Positions 10,522-18,198 of a DNA stretch of 64,000 bases are shown here, in pieces. The DNA comes from Mesorhizobium sp. (GTDB lineage: Bacteria; Pseudomonadota; Alphaproteobacteria; Rhizobiales; Rhizobiaceae). The position numbers and the translations under genes are program-made. Under the pieces are notes generated by a model. That model did no database searches. It was not told where the DNA came from and was given only the letters and a program-made list of their open reading frames with translations. Within the stretch, counting starts at the first letter, position 1. Every line of letters begins with the position of its first letter. Location of the stretch: the NCBI GenBank assembly GCA_004017535.1, contig SAJS01000001.1:1034165-1098164 (forward strand), in the 5' to 3' direction.

Positions 10522-11151
10522 CGAGGATATCTCCTTCTTGCTAGCCTGACGTAGGCGGAACCACTCCCGAGCATGTCTCCTCGGGGTGCACTTGTGAAGC
10601 TGCAGTAGCTGCGCTTGTTCGACATTGAGTTTCGCCGGTTCCTTGCAATTTCGGAACAACCTATTCACCGCCTTCTGCCGCCGAATCGCCCCTCAAAGGA
10701 AGACTGTGCCGCCTAGTTGAGAGCGGTCTCGGCGGTGGCGCGGACATGTCCGGAATATGGTGAAGCGGACGGAGATGGTTGCCGGCTCGGCCGGACTACT
10801 CGGCGCGCCTCGGTTGGCAAGCTGATGAGCGGATCATCACTCAACTGGCCGACGTTCTCGAAGGTTCGCTCGCGGTTAGCTGCGCGGCCCATTCGTCGTT
10901 CTGGTCGGGGATAGGCGCCGACCGTGCGGATTATGGCATTACCTTTGGAAAGATCCCGACCTAAAGTAGCTGTTCACTCGGCGCCGTTTAGAGCGCACTC
11001 GCGAGCGCGAGACCGATTAGTCTTAACGAATGTTTGTCCACGGGAAGAATTGCGATCCGGCCAATGTAGGTCTGACGGCATAGCCCGACATGGATGAATG
11101 GGGAGTCGGTGCCTGTTCGCCCTAGCCGGCAACTTCGCATCCGCCCTTCAA
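10522..11151. other. Accessory stretch without a convincing gene
   Basis: No gene could be supported in these 630 bp. A 61-codon plus-strand frame from TTG 10779 to 10964 and an 81-codon minus-strand frame ending at 10988 are open. Neither has a motif, and the latter partly shadows the ribbon-helix-helix gene. The promoter of the XRE-type gene presumably lies at the left end. The rest may be decayed island DNA. Confidence 0.45.
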
Positions 11152-11319
11152 TCACTTCTGGTCCAAGCTCATTTCCACCAAGCGACGGATCGCTTCCGAT
11201 CGAGTAGGCAAGTCCGGTTGTTTGCGACGCCATTCGTCAATCCGGGTGAGCAAGTCGCCCGACAGGCGCAACTCGAAACGCTCATTTTTTACTTCCGATG
11301 GGTTGGGTGTATTTGACAA
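11152..11319 (-). CDS. Small ribbon-helix-helix protein (CopG/Arc type)
   Basis: 55 residues from a TTG. The sequence reads KNERFELRLSGDLLTRIDEW, then RRKQPDLPTRSEAIRRL and a VEMSLDQK end. This is the beta strand, helix A and helix B layout of a ribbon-helix-helix DNA-binding dimer, with the strand ERFELRLS expected in the major groove. No good ribosome site is seen and there is an alternative TTG 6 nt upstream, so the start is uncertain. A perfect 13-bp palindrome overlaps the start and could be its own operator. No toxin partner is seen. Confidence 0.65.
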   Translation of the reverse strand: MSNTPNPSEVKNERFELRLSGDLLTRIDEWRRKQPDLPTRSEAIRRLVEMSLDQK

Positions 11320-11325
11320 TGTCAA
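11313..11325. promoter_or_regulatory. Palindrome TTGACAATGTCAA at the RHH gene start
   Basis: A perfect inverted repeat around a single central base, overlapping the probable TTG initiator of the ribbon-helix-helix gene. About 12 bp away is a pair of direct GTACG motifs (11336-11350). It is a candidate autoregulatory operator; function is inferred only from position and symmetry. Confidence 0.35.
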
Positions 11326-11434
11326 TATCCGTAATGTACGGTATGTACGTGGTGGTCACTACCCGCGGCCGAACGACGTGCCTTCAACACGCCGCCCGGC
11401 CTGACCACATCCCAAGCTGACTGGAGCTCGGATC

Positions 11435-12052
11435 ATGGCTGATTCCGACAATACCACGAGTTTGCCTTTCGTCATCGGCCAGCAAGGCGGCAAGCGTAAC
11501 GGGGCGACCGGGGCAGAAATGGACCCCGCTTTGAGCCTCTGGGGCGAGTGGCATCAAGCTCGATACGTCTCATTGCTATTGTGTCGGGTGCAACAGCGTT
11601 TGGAGGCACGAATAATGGCCAATACCGGAATTCAGGTATTGACCTCGTGTAAATCCGTGTCTCAGCGCATGCAGAGAGCCACGGCAGAAGCGAGGGCGGA
11701 ATATGAGGTGGCTTGCGAGGCCGAGGTATTTGCCATGACGGAGGCACTAAGATTTCAGGATTCTCTGCCCTACGTTGAAGCTCTGTCGCTTGCTGGGATC
11801 ATCGCGAAGCTGGAAATGATCCTGGGCGCCGACCGGGACATCGGCGACCCGACGGATTTTCCATGGCCACACATCTCGTCCGTATTACGCGACCTGAAGG
11901 CACTTGCGGGCAATCTGCCTGCCTATCGGTCGGCTCGGGCTAATACGCGTGCGAATGTGGCGCTGCATTGGAAGGAGGCCGCGAAGCTCGTTGCCGCTTT
12001 GGAATTTGAAGAAGCCCCCGGAAGCAGCAAATTGTCTGCGCGCGGGATCTAA
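11435..12052 (+). CDS. Hypothetical protein, accessory region
   Basis: 205 residues from ATG 11435, with GGAG upstream. No domain was recognised. The protein is mostly helical and soluble, with repeated Ala/Glu/Arg heptad-like segments at residues 40-115 (RMQRATAEARAEYEVACEAE). A short aspartate/proline-rich stretch (ADRDIGDPTDFPWP) follows, then another helix. It has no signal peptide or membrane segment. It is divergent from the small RHH gene. Proteins of this general look occur on rhizobial islands, but a function cannot be assigned. Confidence 0.6.
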   Translation: MADSDNTTSLPFVIGQQGGKRNGATGAEMDPALSLWGEWHQARYVSLLLCRVQQRLEARIMANTGIQVLTSCKSVSQRMQRATAEARAEYEVACEAEVFAMTEALRFQDSLPYVEALSLAGIIAKLEMILGADRDIGDPTDFPWPHISSVLRDLKALAGNLPAYRSARANTRANVALHWKEAAKLVAALEFEEAPGSSKLSARGI

Positions 12053-12245
12053 GTTTGAAGTGCGTAGAAGCCGACTTACATCGCCCGCAAGCTGAGCGTG
12101 GTCAGGCTGACCAACTGTTCTGCTTCGACGCAAAACTTGAGCAGAAAACTGACGTGCTAACTACCGACACCTCTGCAGGGAACCGCGGAGAGACAGGCGT
12201 AGCGGCTGAACTGGACTCCGCAGTTCATAGCTCCGGTGTTGCAGC

Positions 12246-12992
12246 TCAGTTGTTGACATGCGACAGCCGCAGGCCGGCTTCGTCGGGGGACTCGGCCATG
12301 CCTTCCTCCGCGAAGCGGTACATGTCCTCGAAATCGAGCTCATGTTCGAAGACGACGCCGCCGACGCTGATCGCAAGCACGTCCTTGTCACCCTTCGGCG
12401 CGAAATAGATTTCGCCGACCGCGCCGCGAATACGCTCGCCGATCTCCTTGGCGTCCTGGTCGCTCGCACCCGGCAGGAAGACGCCGAACATCGAGGTTCC
12501 GAGCCGGCCGATCAGATCGTCCTTGCGCACCGCGGATCGGATGGCCGATGCGATCAGCCGCAAGGCCTCGTCGCCCCATTCCAGACCGAAGCGGAGGTTG
12601 ATCGACGCCAGATGCTCCGGATGGATGACCAGAAAGGCGCCGGAGCGCGGACCGGCCGGTCTCGCCGCTCTCCTGTCGACCATCGATGTGAACACTTTGC
12701 CATTCAGGCAGCCGGTCAGCTGGTCGTAGGTGCCGGATTTGGTGAGTTCCTGCCGGTAACGGCGGATCTCGATCTGTTGCCAGCCGATGAGGGCAAACAA
12801 CGGCAGGCCGACGACGATCGGCACGATGAACGCCGTGACCGCCCCGCGGGCGAACGGCGTCAGGCTGTCGCTGAAAAGCATCAGGTAGTTCAGCGCCAGC
12901 GAAAGGGCGACGCAGCCGGCGGTGCCAAGCACGGCCAGCAAGATGAGGTGCTTCCACGTTTGAGCCGGCGCGGTCGGTGTTTTCGTGGTCAA
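12246..12992 (-). CDS. Degenerate GGDEF protein, probable c-di-GMP binding rather than synthesis
   Basis: 248 residues from TTG 12992, which has AGGAGA in good position. Two membrane helices (about 14-40 and 48-72) precede a GGDEF-like domain that starts YDQLTGCLN. The A-site is GTSMF at 165-169 instead of GGDEF, so catalysis is unlikely. The I-site RKDD at 156-159 keeps the exact five-residue spacing. This pattern matches c-di-GMP receptors built on dead GGDEF domains, such as PelD or PopA. A start further upstream is possible but lacks a ribosome site. Confidence 0.8.
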   Translation of the reverse strand: MTTKTPTAPAQTWKHLILLAVLGTAGCVALSLALNYLMLFSDSLTPFARGAVTAFIVPIVVGLPLFALIGWQQIEIRRYRQELTKSGTYDQLTGCLNGKVFTSMVDRRAARPAGPRSGAFLVIHPEHLASINLRFGLEWGDEALRLIASAIRSAVRKDDLIGRLGTSMFGVFLPGASDQDAKEIGERIRGAVGEIYFAPKGDKDVLAISVGGVVFEHELDFEDMYRFAEEGMAESPDEAGLRLSHVNN

Positions 12993-13251
12993 GGGCCAAT
13001 CTCCTGTTCGACGCATTGGCTTACAGGAGGTCCGTTGCAATTTCGGTTTCAGGGAAGCGTACAATTTGATGCAAAGTCGGCTTCTTCTCCGTGGGAAGCG
13101 ATGTACCCGGCCCACGCAGGTGGCCGCGGCCAGCGGCTCGCTCGATGACCTGCCGGACGGAACAGTCCTCAGTTTCTAGAATCGCACAATCGCCCTGACC
13201 ATTCTGCTTTCACGCAATTCCGTGACGGAAACGGGCTTTCCCGCGGGTGCG

Positions 13252-13959
13252 CTATTGCGGTGGTCCGAAAATGCCCATCCTGGCTTCTCTCGCCACCGCT
13301 TCAGCCTTGCCGTAAATGCCGGTGGGGGCGGCCAGCGCCCAGCCGTTGGAGACCAGCCAGGCGCCGACATCCTGCTTGCCGAGCGCGCAAGGCGCGGCGA
13401 TCGCGAAGCGGTCGGCATCCGGCGGCAGCAGGCATTTCAGCGCCCGGCCGCGCAGCCAGGCGTTGAAGGCGGCCCGCGCCCGCTGGCCGCAAGGCCAGGC
13501 GGTGTTGTCGAACGTGCAGGTCCTGTCGGGGTCCATGCCGATCGTCCCGCTGATGGCGACCCTGCGTCCCATGGCCTCGAAGACTGCCGAGGAGATCGCG
13601 ACCGGACCGAAAAGCAGCGTCTCGCGCCAATCCCGCGGCATCGGCGTTTTCGGTCGCGGCGCGAGCCCGAGTTCGCCGAGCGGAGGGCGCGGCTCGATGC
13701 GCTCGATCCCGGATGGGTCGAGCGGAGGCGGCGCAATGAGATCCTCGGCGATCTTGCGTGCCGGCTCGCCCGGCCGCGTGTCTTGAACCGGGGCCTGAGA
13801 GGACTTGAGGTCGCCGGCATCTTGAGCTGGCGTGACCGGAGGCGGATCGGGCGGCAGCCAGCGCCCGCCCTCGGCGATCAGCAGCATGCCGGCAAGCAGG
13901 CCGAGGCCACCGAGCATCGGCGCCAGCAGCGGGCGGCTGGGCGGTTTCGCCTGGCTCAC
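13252..13959 (-). CDS. Membrane-anchored thermonuclease-like (SNase-fold) protein
   Basis: 235 residues. There is one N-terminal membrane segment (about 14-30), then a proline-rich linker of about 70 residues, then a C-terminal region with the staphylococcal-nuclease-like pattern seen in rhizobial thermonuclease family proteins. That pattern includes VAISGTIGMDPDRTCTF, the pair NTAWPCGQRARAAFNAWLRG, and GAWLVSNGWALA near the end. Conserved cysteines suggest a periplasmic disulfide protein. The catalytic Arg/Glu set of SNase could not be confirmed by eye, so activity is uncertain. Confidence 0.65.
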   Translation of the reverse strand: MSQAKPPSRPLLAPMLGGLGLLAGMLLIAEGGRWLPPDPPPVTPAQDAGDLKSSQAPVQDTRPGEPARKIAEDLIAPPPLDPSGIERIEPRPPLGELGLAPRPKTPMPRDWRETLLFGPVAISSAVFEAMGRRVAISGTIGMDPDRTCTFDNTAWPCGQRARAAFNAWLRGRALKCLLPPDADRFAIAAPCALGKQDVGAWLVSNGWALAAPTGIYGKAEAVAREARMGIFGPPQ

Positions 13960-14162
13960 GCGCGGGCCTCCATGGGATCGTGCCGACAGCCGGTGATGCT
14001 GCTCGAGCCCAACCCGTTAGCTCCTGTCGACACGGCGCCACCTCGTCCGTTGACCCTTCGCACATTAGACATGAGCGACATTCCTTGAAAAGCAAAGCGT
14101 TGCGTTAAGTCTCGCGCAACCAATGCGGCCTAGAATCGGTCATCGGATGTCGAGGGGATGAC

Positions 14163-14699
14163 ATGATGCGCAAGCCGATACTGCTTTTTGTCTTTCCGGC
14201 TCTGATGCTGCTTCTGCTGGCGACGGAGCGGATGGCGGCGCTGCTTCTCGGCTTTTATCCGGCGAGCCCCGCCGTGTGGCACGCCTGGCTCGAGCTTCGG
14301 CCTTACTCGACCATGTTCTGGCAGCAGGCACATGTCTATCTCGGCGGGTCGATGGCCGTCGACGCCGCTATCCTTGTTTTCGCGGCGGGCGCCTGCTGGA
14401 TGGCTTCCCGGGGGAAGCAATCCGCGGGTTTTTTCCTCGCCAACCACGTCGCAGTGCTTTTCGCCGGGCTGATGATTATGGCCGGCAGCCATTCTGAAAC
14501 CGCGAGCACGATTGCCTCGTTCACCGCGGCGCGCGGCATGCAGTTTTCGCTGGCGATCGACTTCAGTTGGAACAATAGCTTGCTGCTGTGCCTCGGCCTC
14601 GCGGCCTGCGCCTATTGTCACGTCGCTTTCTTGCGCGAGGCGAAACTGCGCGCCGAGGCACGTTCGGTGCGTATGCTGGCGCTGCAGCGCGATCTGTAG
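14163..14699 (+). CDS. Hypothetical integral membrane protein
   Basis: 178 residues with four hydrophobic segments (about 5-30, 60-80, 90-108 and 135-155) and a basic C-terminal tail (FLREAKLRAEARSVRM). No domain was recognised. GAGGGGA lies 4-10 nt upstream of the ATG. It is convergent with the coiled-coil protein gene that follows. A multispan helper or sensor role would be a guess. Confidence 0.7.
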   Translation: MMRKPILLFVFPALMLLLLATERMAALLLGFYPASPAVWHAWLELRPYSTMFWQQAHVYLGGSMAVDAAILVFAAGACWMASRGKQSAGFFLANHVAVLFAGLMIMAGSHSETASTIASFTAARGMQFSLAIDFSWNNSLLLCLGLAACAYCHVAFLREAKLRAEARSVRMLALQRDL

Positions 14700-14729
14700 G
14701 CCGTCGGGCTCAGGCTGCGGCCCGCGCGT

Positions 14730-15284
14730 TCAGTTGATCTTCTTGTAATAGACCTTGCCGTCGGGCTGCTGGATGCGCTGGTAGGACGGATTGGGACCCG
14801 GGGGCGCGACCTTACGCCTAAACGAGGGCTGCGCGGCGACAGGATCGGCGCCGCTTTCCTCGGCCGCTGACGCATCCGCAACCGTGGTGTTGAGCATCGC
14901 GGGCGGCGCGCTGCTCGTCGGCTCGCTGGCGGCGACCGGCTGGCCTTGCTCCAGCTTGGCGATATTGCCATTGATCTGGCCGAAATTCGCCTGCAACTGG
15001 CGGTCAAGCGTCTCGAACCGGCTCTGGAAACCGTTGTTGACGGTGTCGATGCGGGCGCCGATGCGCTGCTCGAACTGGCCGAGTTGATCCAGCCGCGCCT
15101 CCATTGTCTTGAGGTCGTTGACGCCGCGATAGAGATAGACGGCGGCCGTCACGTTGACGGCCGTGACAAGCAATGCGCCGACCGCGATGGCGCCGATCAT
15201 CCTGGCGCGGCTGGGCTTTCCCGGAACGGTTTCCCGGTGACCGAGTTCGATTGCCGGAACGTCCGGCTCGCTGATCATCGTCAT
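14730..15284 (-). CDS. Single-pass membrane protein with coiled coil
   Basis: 184 residues. It has a cytosolic N-terminus of about 28 residues, a membrane helix at 29-50 and a periplasmic coiled coil at 55-110 (LKTMEARLDQLGQFEQRIGA, and LDRQLQANFGQINGNIAKLE). An Ala/Pro/Ser-rich linker and a basic end (IQQPDGKVYYKKIN) follow. It overlaps the L,D-transpeptidase gene by 4 nt and so is the last gene of the cpaE-side operon. Function is unknown; partnering the transpeptidase is suggested by coupling only. Confidence 0.75.
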   Translation of the reverse strand: MTMISEPDVPAIELGHRETVPGKPSRARMIGAIAVGALLVTAVNVTAAVYLYRGVNDLKTMEARLDQLGQFEQRIGARIDTVNNGFQSRFETLDRQLQANFGQINGNIAKLEQGQPVAASEPTSSAPPAMLNTTVADASAAEESGADPVAAQPSFRRKVAPPGPNPSYQRIQQPDGKVYYKKIN

Positions 15285-15856
15285 TCAACCACCACCTTTG
15301 CGCCCACCGCGACGCGCTTGAAGAGATCGATCACATCGGTATTCGTCAGCCGGAAGCATCCGGACGTGCCGTCGAAACCGACGCCCTTGGGATCGTTGGT
15401 GCCATGGATACGATAGAGCGTGTCGCGCCCGTCGCGCGAAAGATAAAGCGCCCTGGCGCCGAGCGGATTGTAGGGACCGGCCGGCACCATCGCCGGCAGT
15501 TCCGGCTGGCGCGCACGCATCTCCTTGGGCGGGCGCCATTCCGGCCATTCGGTCTTGGAGGCGATTTTGACCGTTCCGGTCCAGCCGAAGCCGTCGCGGC
15601 CGACGCTGATCTGGTATCGCAGCGCCTGGCCCTGGCCCGTCACCAGATAGAGGGCCTTTTCGTTTTTGCGGATGATGATCGTGCCCGGCTGCTCGCCGGT
15701 CTGGAAGGCGACCGCCTTGCGCAGGCTTGGGCCCATGGCAGGGAGCGGCGGCAGCCCAGATCCGGCTTGCGCCAAACCGCAGGCCGACAACAGCGTCAGC
15801 CCGGCGAGGCACGCGCCGGCCAAGTGCATTGCAGCGAAGCGCCTAGCGCTGGGCAT
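15281..15856 (-). CDS. L,D-transpeptidase (YkuD family)
   Basis: 191 residues. The N-terminus has a signal peptide with a possible lipobox LSAC at 23-26. The catalytic motif is full: His151 in RIHGTNDP and Cys167 in DGTSGCFRL. The enzyme would make 3-3 cross-links in peptidoglycan or attach proteins to it; beta-barrel proteins are anchored this way in rhizobia. It overlaps cpaE by 14 nt and is translationally coupled to the 184-residue coiled-coil gene. It therefore appears to be expressed together with the Tad pilus genes. Confidence 0.9.
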   Translation of the reverse strand: MPSARRFAAMHLAGACLAGLTLLSACGLAQAGSGLPPLPAMGPSLRKAVAFQTGEQPGTIIIRKNEKALYLVTGQGQALRYQISVGRDGFGWTGTVKIASKTEWPEWRPPKEMRARQPELPAMVPAGPYNPLGARALYLSRDGRDTLYRIHGTNDPKGVGFDGTSGCFRLTNTDVIDLFKRVAVGAKVVVE

Positions 15857-17006
15857 TGTCCAGCCGCTCCTTGAACATCCGTTTCAAGTCCTTGTTGAAG
15901 CGCGCGCGTCCATCCACCTCGGAGGGCAGGATGGCGCGATTCAGCGCATCGGCCAGGAGCGCATTGTCCAGCGCCAGCGACTTGATATGCGGCGCCTTGA
16001 AGATCTTCTCCAGCTCGCTGCGCGAGAAGTGGTTGCCGAACCATTTGCGCTTGTGCTTGTTGGCGACCAGCGTGATGCTGACCTTGTTGCCGCGCAGTTC
16101 GCGGATCTTCTTGTAGAGCCGCTTGCCTTGCCTCAGCGAAGCGACGTTGAGCTCGAAGACGATGAAGATCTCGTCGCTCGTGCGCAAAACCGAATCGTGC
16201 CACGGCGTCTCGATGTTGGGCAGGTCGATGACAATGTCGTCGAAGCGGTAGGCGACGAGGTCGAGCAGCCGGAACACGAAGTCAGAACCGTGCGGCTCGA
16301 ACGGCAGCTGCGGCCGCTCGAAGGAATAGAGCGTGAGGCCCGAAGGCCGCGACAGCTTGATGACATCCATCAGCTCGACATCGAGCCGGTCCGGCTGGCC
16401 GATGATGCCGGACAGGTCGAACTGGTTGAACTGGTTGAGATAGGCGCCGCAATTGGCGCTCTGGAAGTCGAGGTCGACGAGGCAGGTCGCGGCCGCCCGC
16501 TCGGCCGACTTCGAGGCGAGGTGCTCCGCCGCCGAGATCGCCAGCGTGGTGGCGCCGGCGCCGCCGCTCGCGGCGATGAAGGTGATGATGCGGCTCTTGG
16601 TGCCCTGGTTGCCGGTGTCGTGGAAGGTGACGGCATTGAGCAGCTCCTTGGCGTCGAGCGGCTTGTGCAGCCAGTCCGATGCGTTCATGCGCACCAGCAC
16701 GCGCGTCTGCTCGGAGGTGAGCTCGTCTGAGATCGCGATCAGCGGCACCGACGCCCAGGCCGCACGCGCCTCGACGATAGCCGGATTGCCGAGCAGCTCG
16801 CCATTGCCAAGGTCGAGGATGATGATGCCGGGCCGGCTGTCGGCCGGCGGTCCCTTGAGGAATTCCGCCGCATCCGAGACCTTGACGTCATAGATCGCCA
16901 GCGCATCGAGCCGCGTGGTGACGTCGCGCTTGAAATTCGGATCCGACGAAAACAGGGCTACCTGCTTTCGCTTGGTCGGGAGAACTCTGGTGTCGATGGC
17001 GTTCAT
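15843..17006 (-). CDS. cpaE: Tad pilus assembly ATPase CpaE/TadZ
   Basis: 387 residues. The N-terminal third (about 15-130) is a receiver-like domain, and a MinD/ParA-type ATPase domain follows. The deviant Walker A SGGAGATT at 147-154 has Ala in place of the usual Lys, as in other CpaE proteins. It directs Tad pilus machinery to its cell location. It overlaps the tadE-like gene upstream by 4 nt and the L,D-transpeptidase gene downstream by 14 nt. It ends the pilus part of the minus-strand operon. Confidence 0.92.
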   Translation of the reverse strand: MNAIDTRVLPTKRKQVALFSSDPNFKRDVTTRLDALAIYDVKVSDAAEFLKGPPADSRPGIIILDLGNGELLGNPAIVEARAAWASVPLIAISDELTSEQTRVLVRMNASDWLHKPLDAKELLNAVTFHDTGNQGTKSRIITFIAASGGAGATTLAISAAEHLASKSAERAAATCLVDLDFQSANCGAYLNQFNQFDLSGIIGQPDRLDVELMDVIKLSRPSGLTLYSFERPQLPFEPHGSDFVFRLLDLVAYRFDDIVIDLPNIETPWHDSVLRTSDEIFIVFELNVASLRQGKRLYKKIRELRGNKVSITLVANKHKRKWFGNHFSRSELEKIFKAPHIKSLALDNALLADALNRAILPSEVDGRARFNKDLKRMFKERLDNAQR

Positions 17007-17641
17007 GGTGACGTACTCTTTAAATCTTCACCCGTTACTGTACTCAGCATGGAGGGCATGTTGATATTGGTGAAGCCCATCAAACCCTGTAGGAAGAAGA
17101 ACTGGAAGGTCACGTTCTGAAGGCTGACTGTGATGGTCGGCACTGGTCCGCCTGCGCGCGTCTGGTAGCCCAGTCCGGTGGCTGTGTATCTTACCACTAC
17201 GTTGGCCGGCTGCAGCCTTGGAAAGAAATGACACATCCCCGGCCGCTGCCCCGCGGCAAGAGCCGGACAAGCGCCTACTCCAGTCGCGTCTCCCCGAAAA
17301 ATTCGATTGAAATTCGCGGCAGTAAAGGTCCCAGCCACACATCCTGAGCCGGCGCAGGTGCACGCGCTTGTGGCACCATTGCAGGTGTAATCAAAATTGC
17401 CCGCCGGTATCGGGGCGCCCGGCATCGTCGTAATTCCAGCTGCGGCAATCTGAGGCGCGATTGGATCGGAGATCGAGGCGAGCCGGGCGCCGATCTGCAC
17501 CGCCTTCGTCGCCGCGTTCCATTGGTAAAAGGCATTGCCGAAATCGACGAAGCCCAGCACAAGGGCGAACAGTAGCGTTGCCACGATAGTCATTTCGACC
17601 ATTGCCGCGCCGTCCTCCGATGTTGCGAAAACCCTAATCAC
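17003..17641 (-). CDS. TadE/TadF-like pseudopilin 1
   Basis: 212 residues. The N-terminus is a prepilin-like leader with EDGAAMVEMTIVATLLFALV, a hydrophobic helix with Glu at +5 after the likely Gly cleavage site. The periplasmic part is Cys-rich in the middle (CNGATSACTCAGSGC) and continues to a beta-rich end. It is a minor pseudopilin of the Tad pilus, processed by CpaA. It is coupled to cpaE by ATGA and separated from the second tadE by 2 nt. Confidence 0.88.
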   Translation of the reverse strand: MIRVFATSEDGAAMVEMTIVATLLFALVLGFVDFGNAFYQWNAATKAVQIGARLASISDPIAPQIAAAGITTMPGAPIPAGNFDYTCNGATSACTCAGSGCVAGTFTAANFNRIFRGDATGVGACPALAAGQRPGMCHFFPRLQPANVVVRYTATGLGYQTRAGGPVPTITVSLQNVTFQFFFLQGLMGFTNINMPSMLSTVTGEDLKSTSP

Positions 17642-17643
17642 AA

Positions 17644-18198
17644 TCAGAACCGGATCAACCGCTCCTCATGCGCACCGCTCAAGATGATTGGACCGAGACC
17701 GATAATCGACAGCATACCGATGCCGGTATACGGATAGTTCCCCGACGCTCTGACGATGCAGACTTGTGCCGTGGTGGAGCGATACACGGTTACGCCGGCT
17801 TGCACAGCATCGTGGCAGGAGGCGGCGGCGGCAATGGTCACGGTCGCGTTGTTCGATGCTCCCCCAGATTTCTGCCAGCCGGTGATGCGCGCATTTCCCG
17901 ATCCAGCTGCATTACCGAACACGGCTATATTGGCGGCCACGGAGGCGCAATTGATGGCCCCGAAGCCGGCATATTGGGTATAAAGCTGACTGTTACAACG
18001 CGCCCCGAAGCGAGCGGCATCGGTCAGCCCGGCTTCCATCAGCAGCTTGTCATGAATCAGATTGCCAAATTCGAACACACCCGCTGACAAGATCAACATT
18101 AGGGGCGTGATCAGGGTCATTTCGATCAACACCGCGCCTTGGTTGTCGCGTCGAAATTTGTTCAGGTGCCGGAACAATTTCCTGATCATCGTCGTCAC
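17644..18198 (-). CDS. TadE-like pseudopilin 2
   Basis: 184 residues. The leader ends with NQGAVLIEMTLITPLMLILS, the TadE signature, with cleavage expected after Gly. The rest is a small periplasmic domain with several Cys residues (FGARC, INCAS, CHDAV, CIVRAS). It overlaps tadG by 4 nt, and 2 nt separate it from the first tadE-like gene. The two TadE-like proteins differ in size and sequence and are not recent duplicates. Confidence 0.88.
   Translation of the reverse strand: MTTMIRKLFRHLNKFRRDNQGAVLIEMTLITPLMLILSAGVFEFGNLIHDKLLMEAGLTDAARFGARCNSQLYTQYAGFGAINCASVAANIAVFGNAAGSGNARITGWQKSGGASNNATVTIAAAASCHDAVQAGVTVYRSTTAQVCIVRASGNYPYTGIGMLSIIGLGPIILSGAHEERLIRF

Noticed and set aside
10779-10964. 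61-codon plus-strand frame after the XRE-type gene
   Set aside because: TTG start without a ribosome site, no motif and no hydrophobic or structured pattern. Not enough support.
9587-12245. Duplicated tRNA-Thr end marking an att site
   Set aside because: I searched by eye for the last 15-20 nt of the tRNA downstream and found no convincing second copy.
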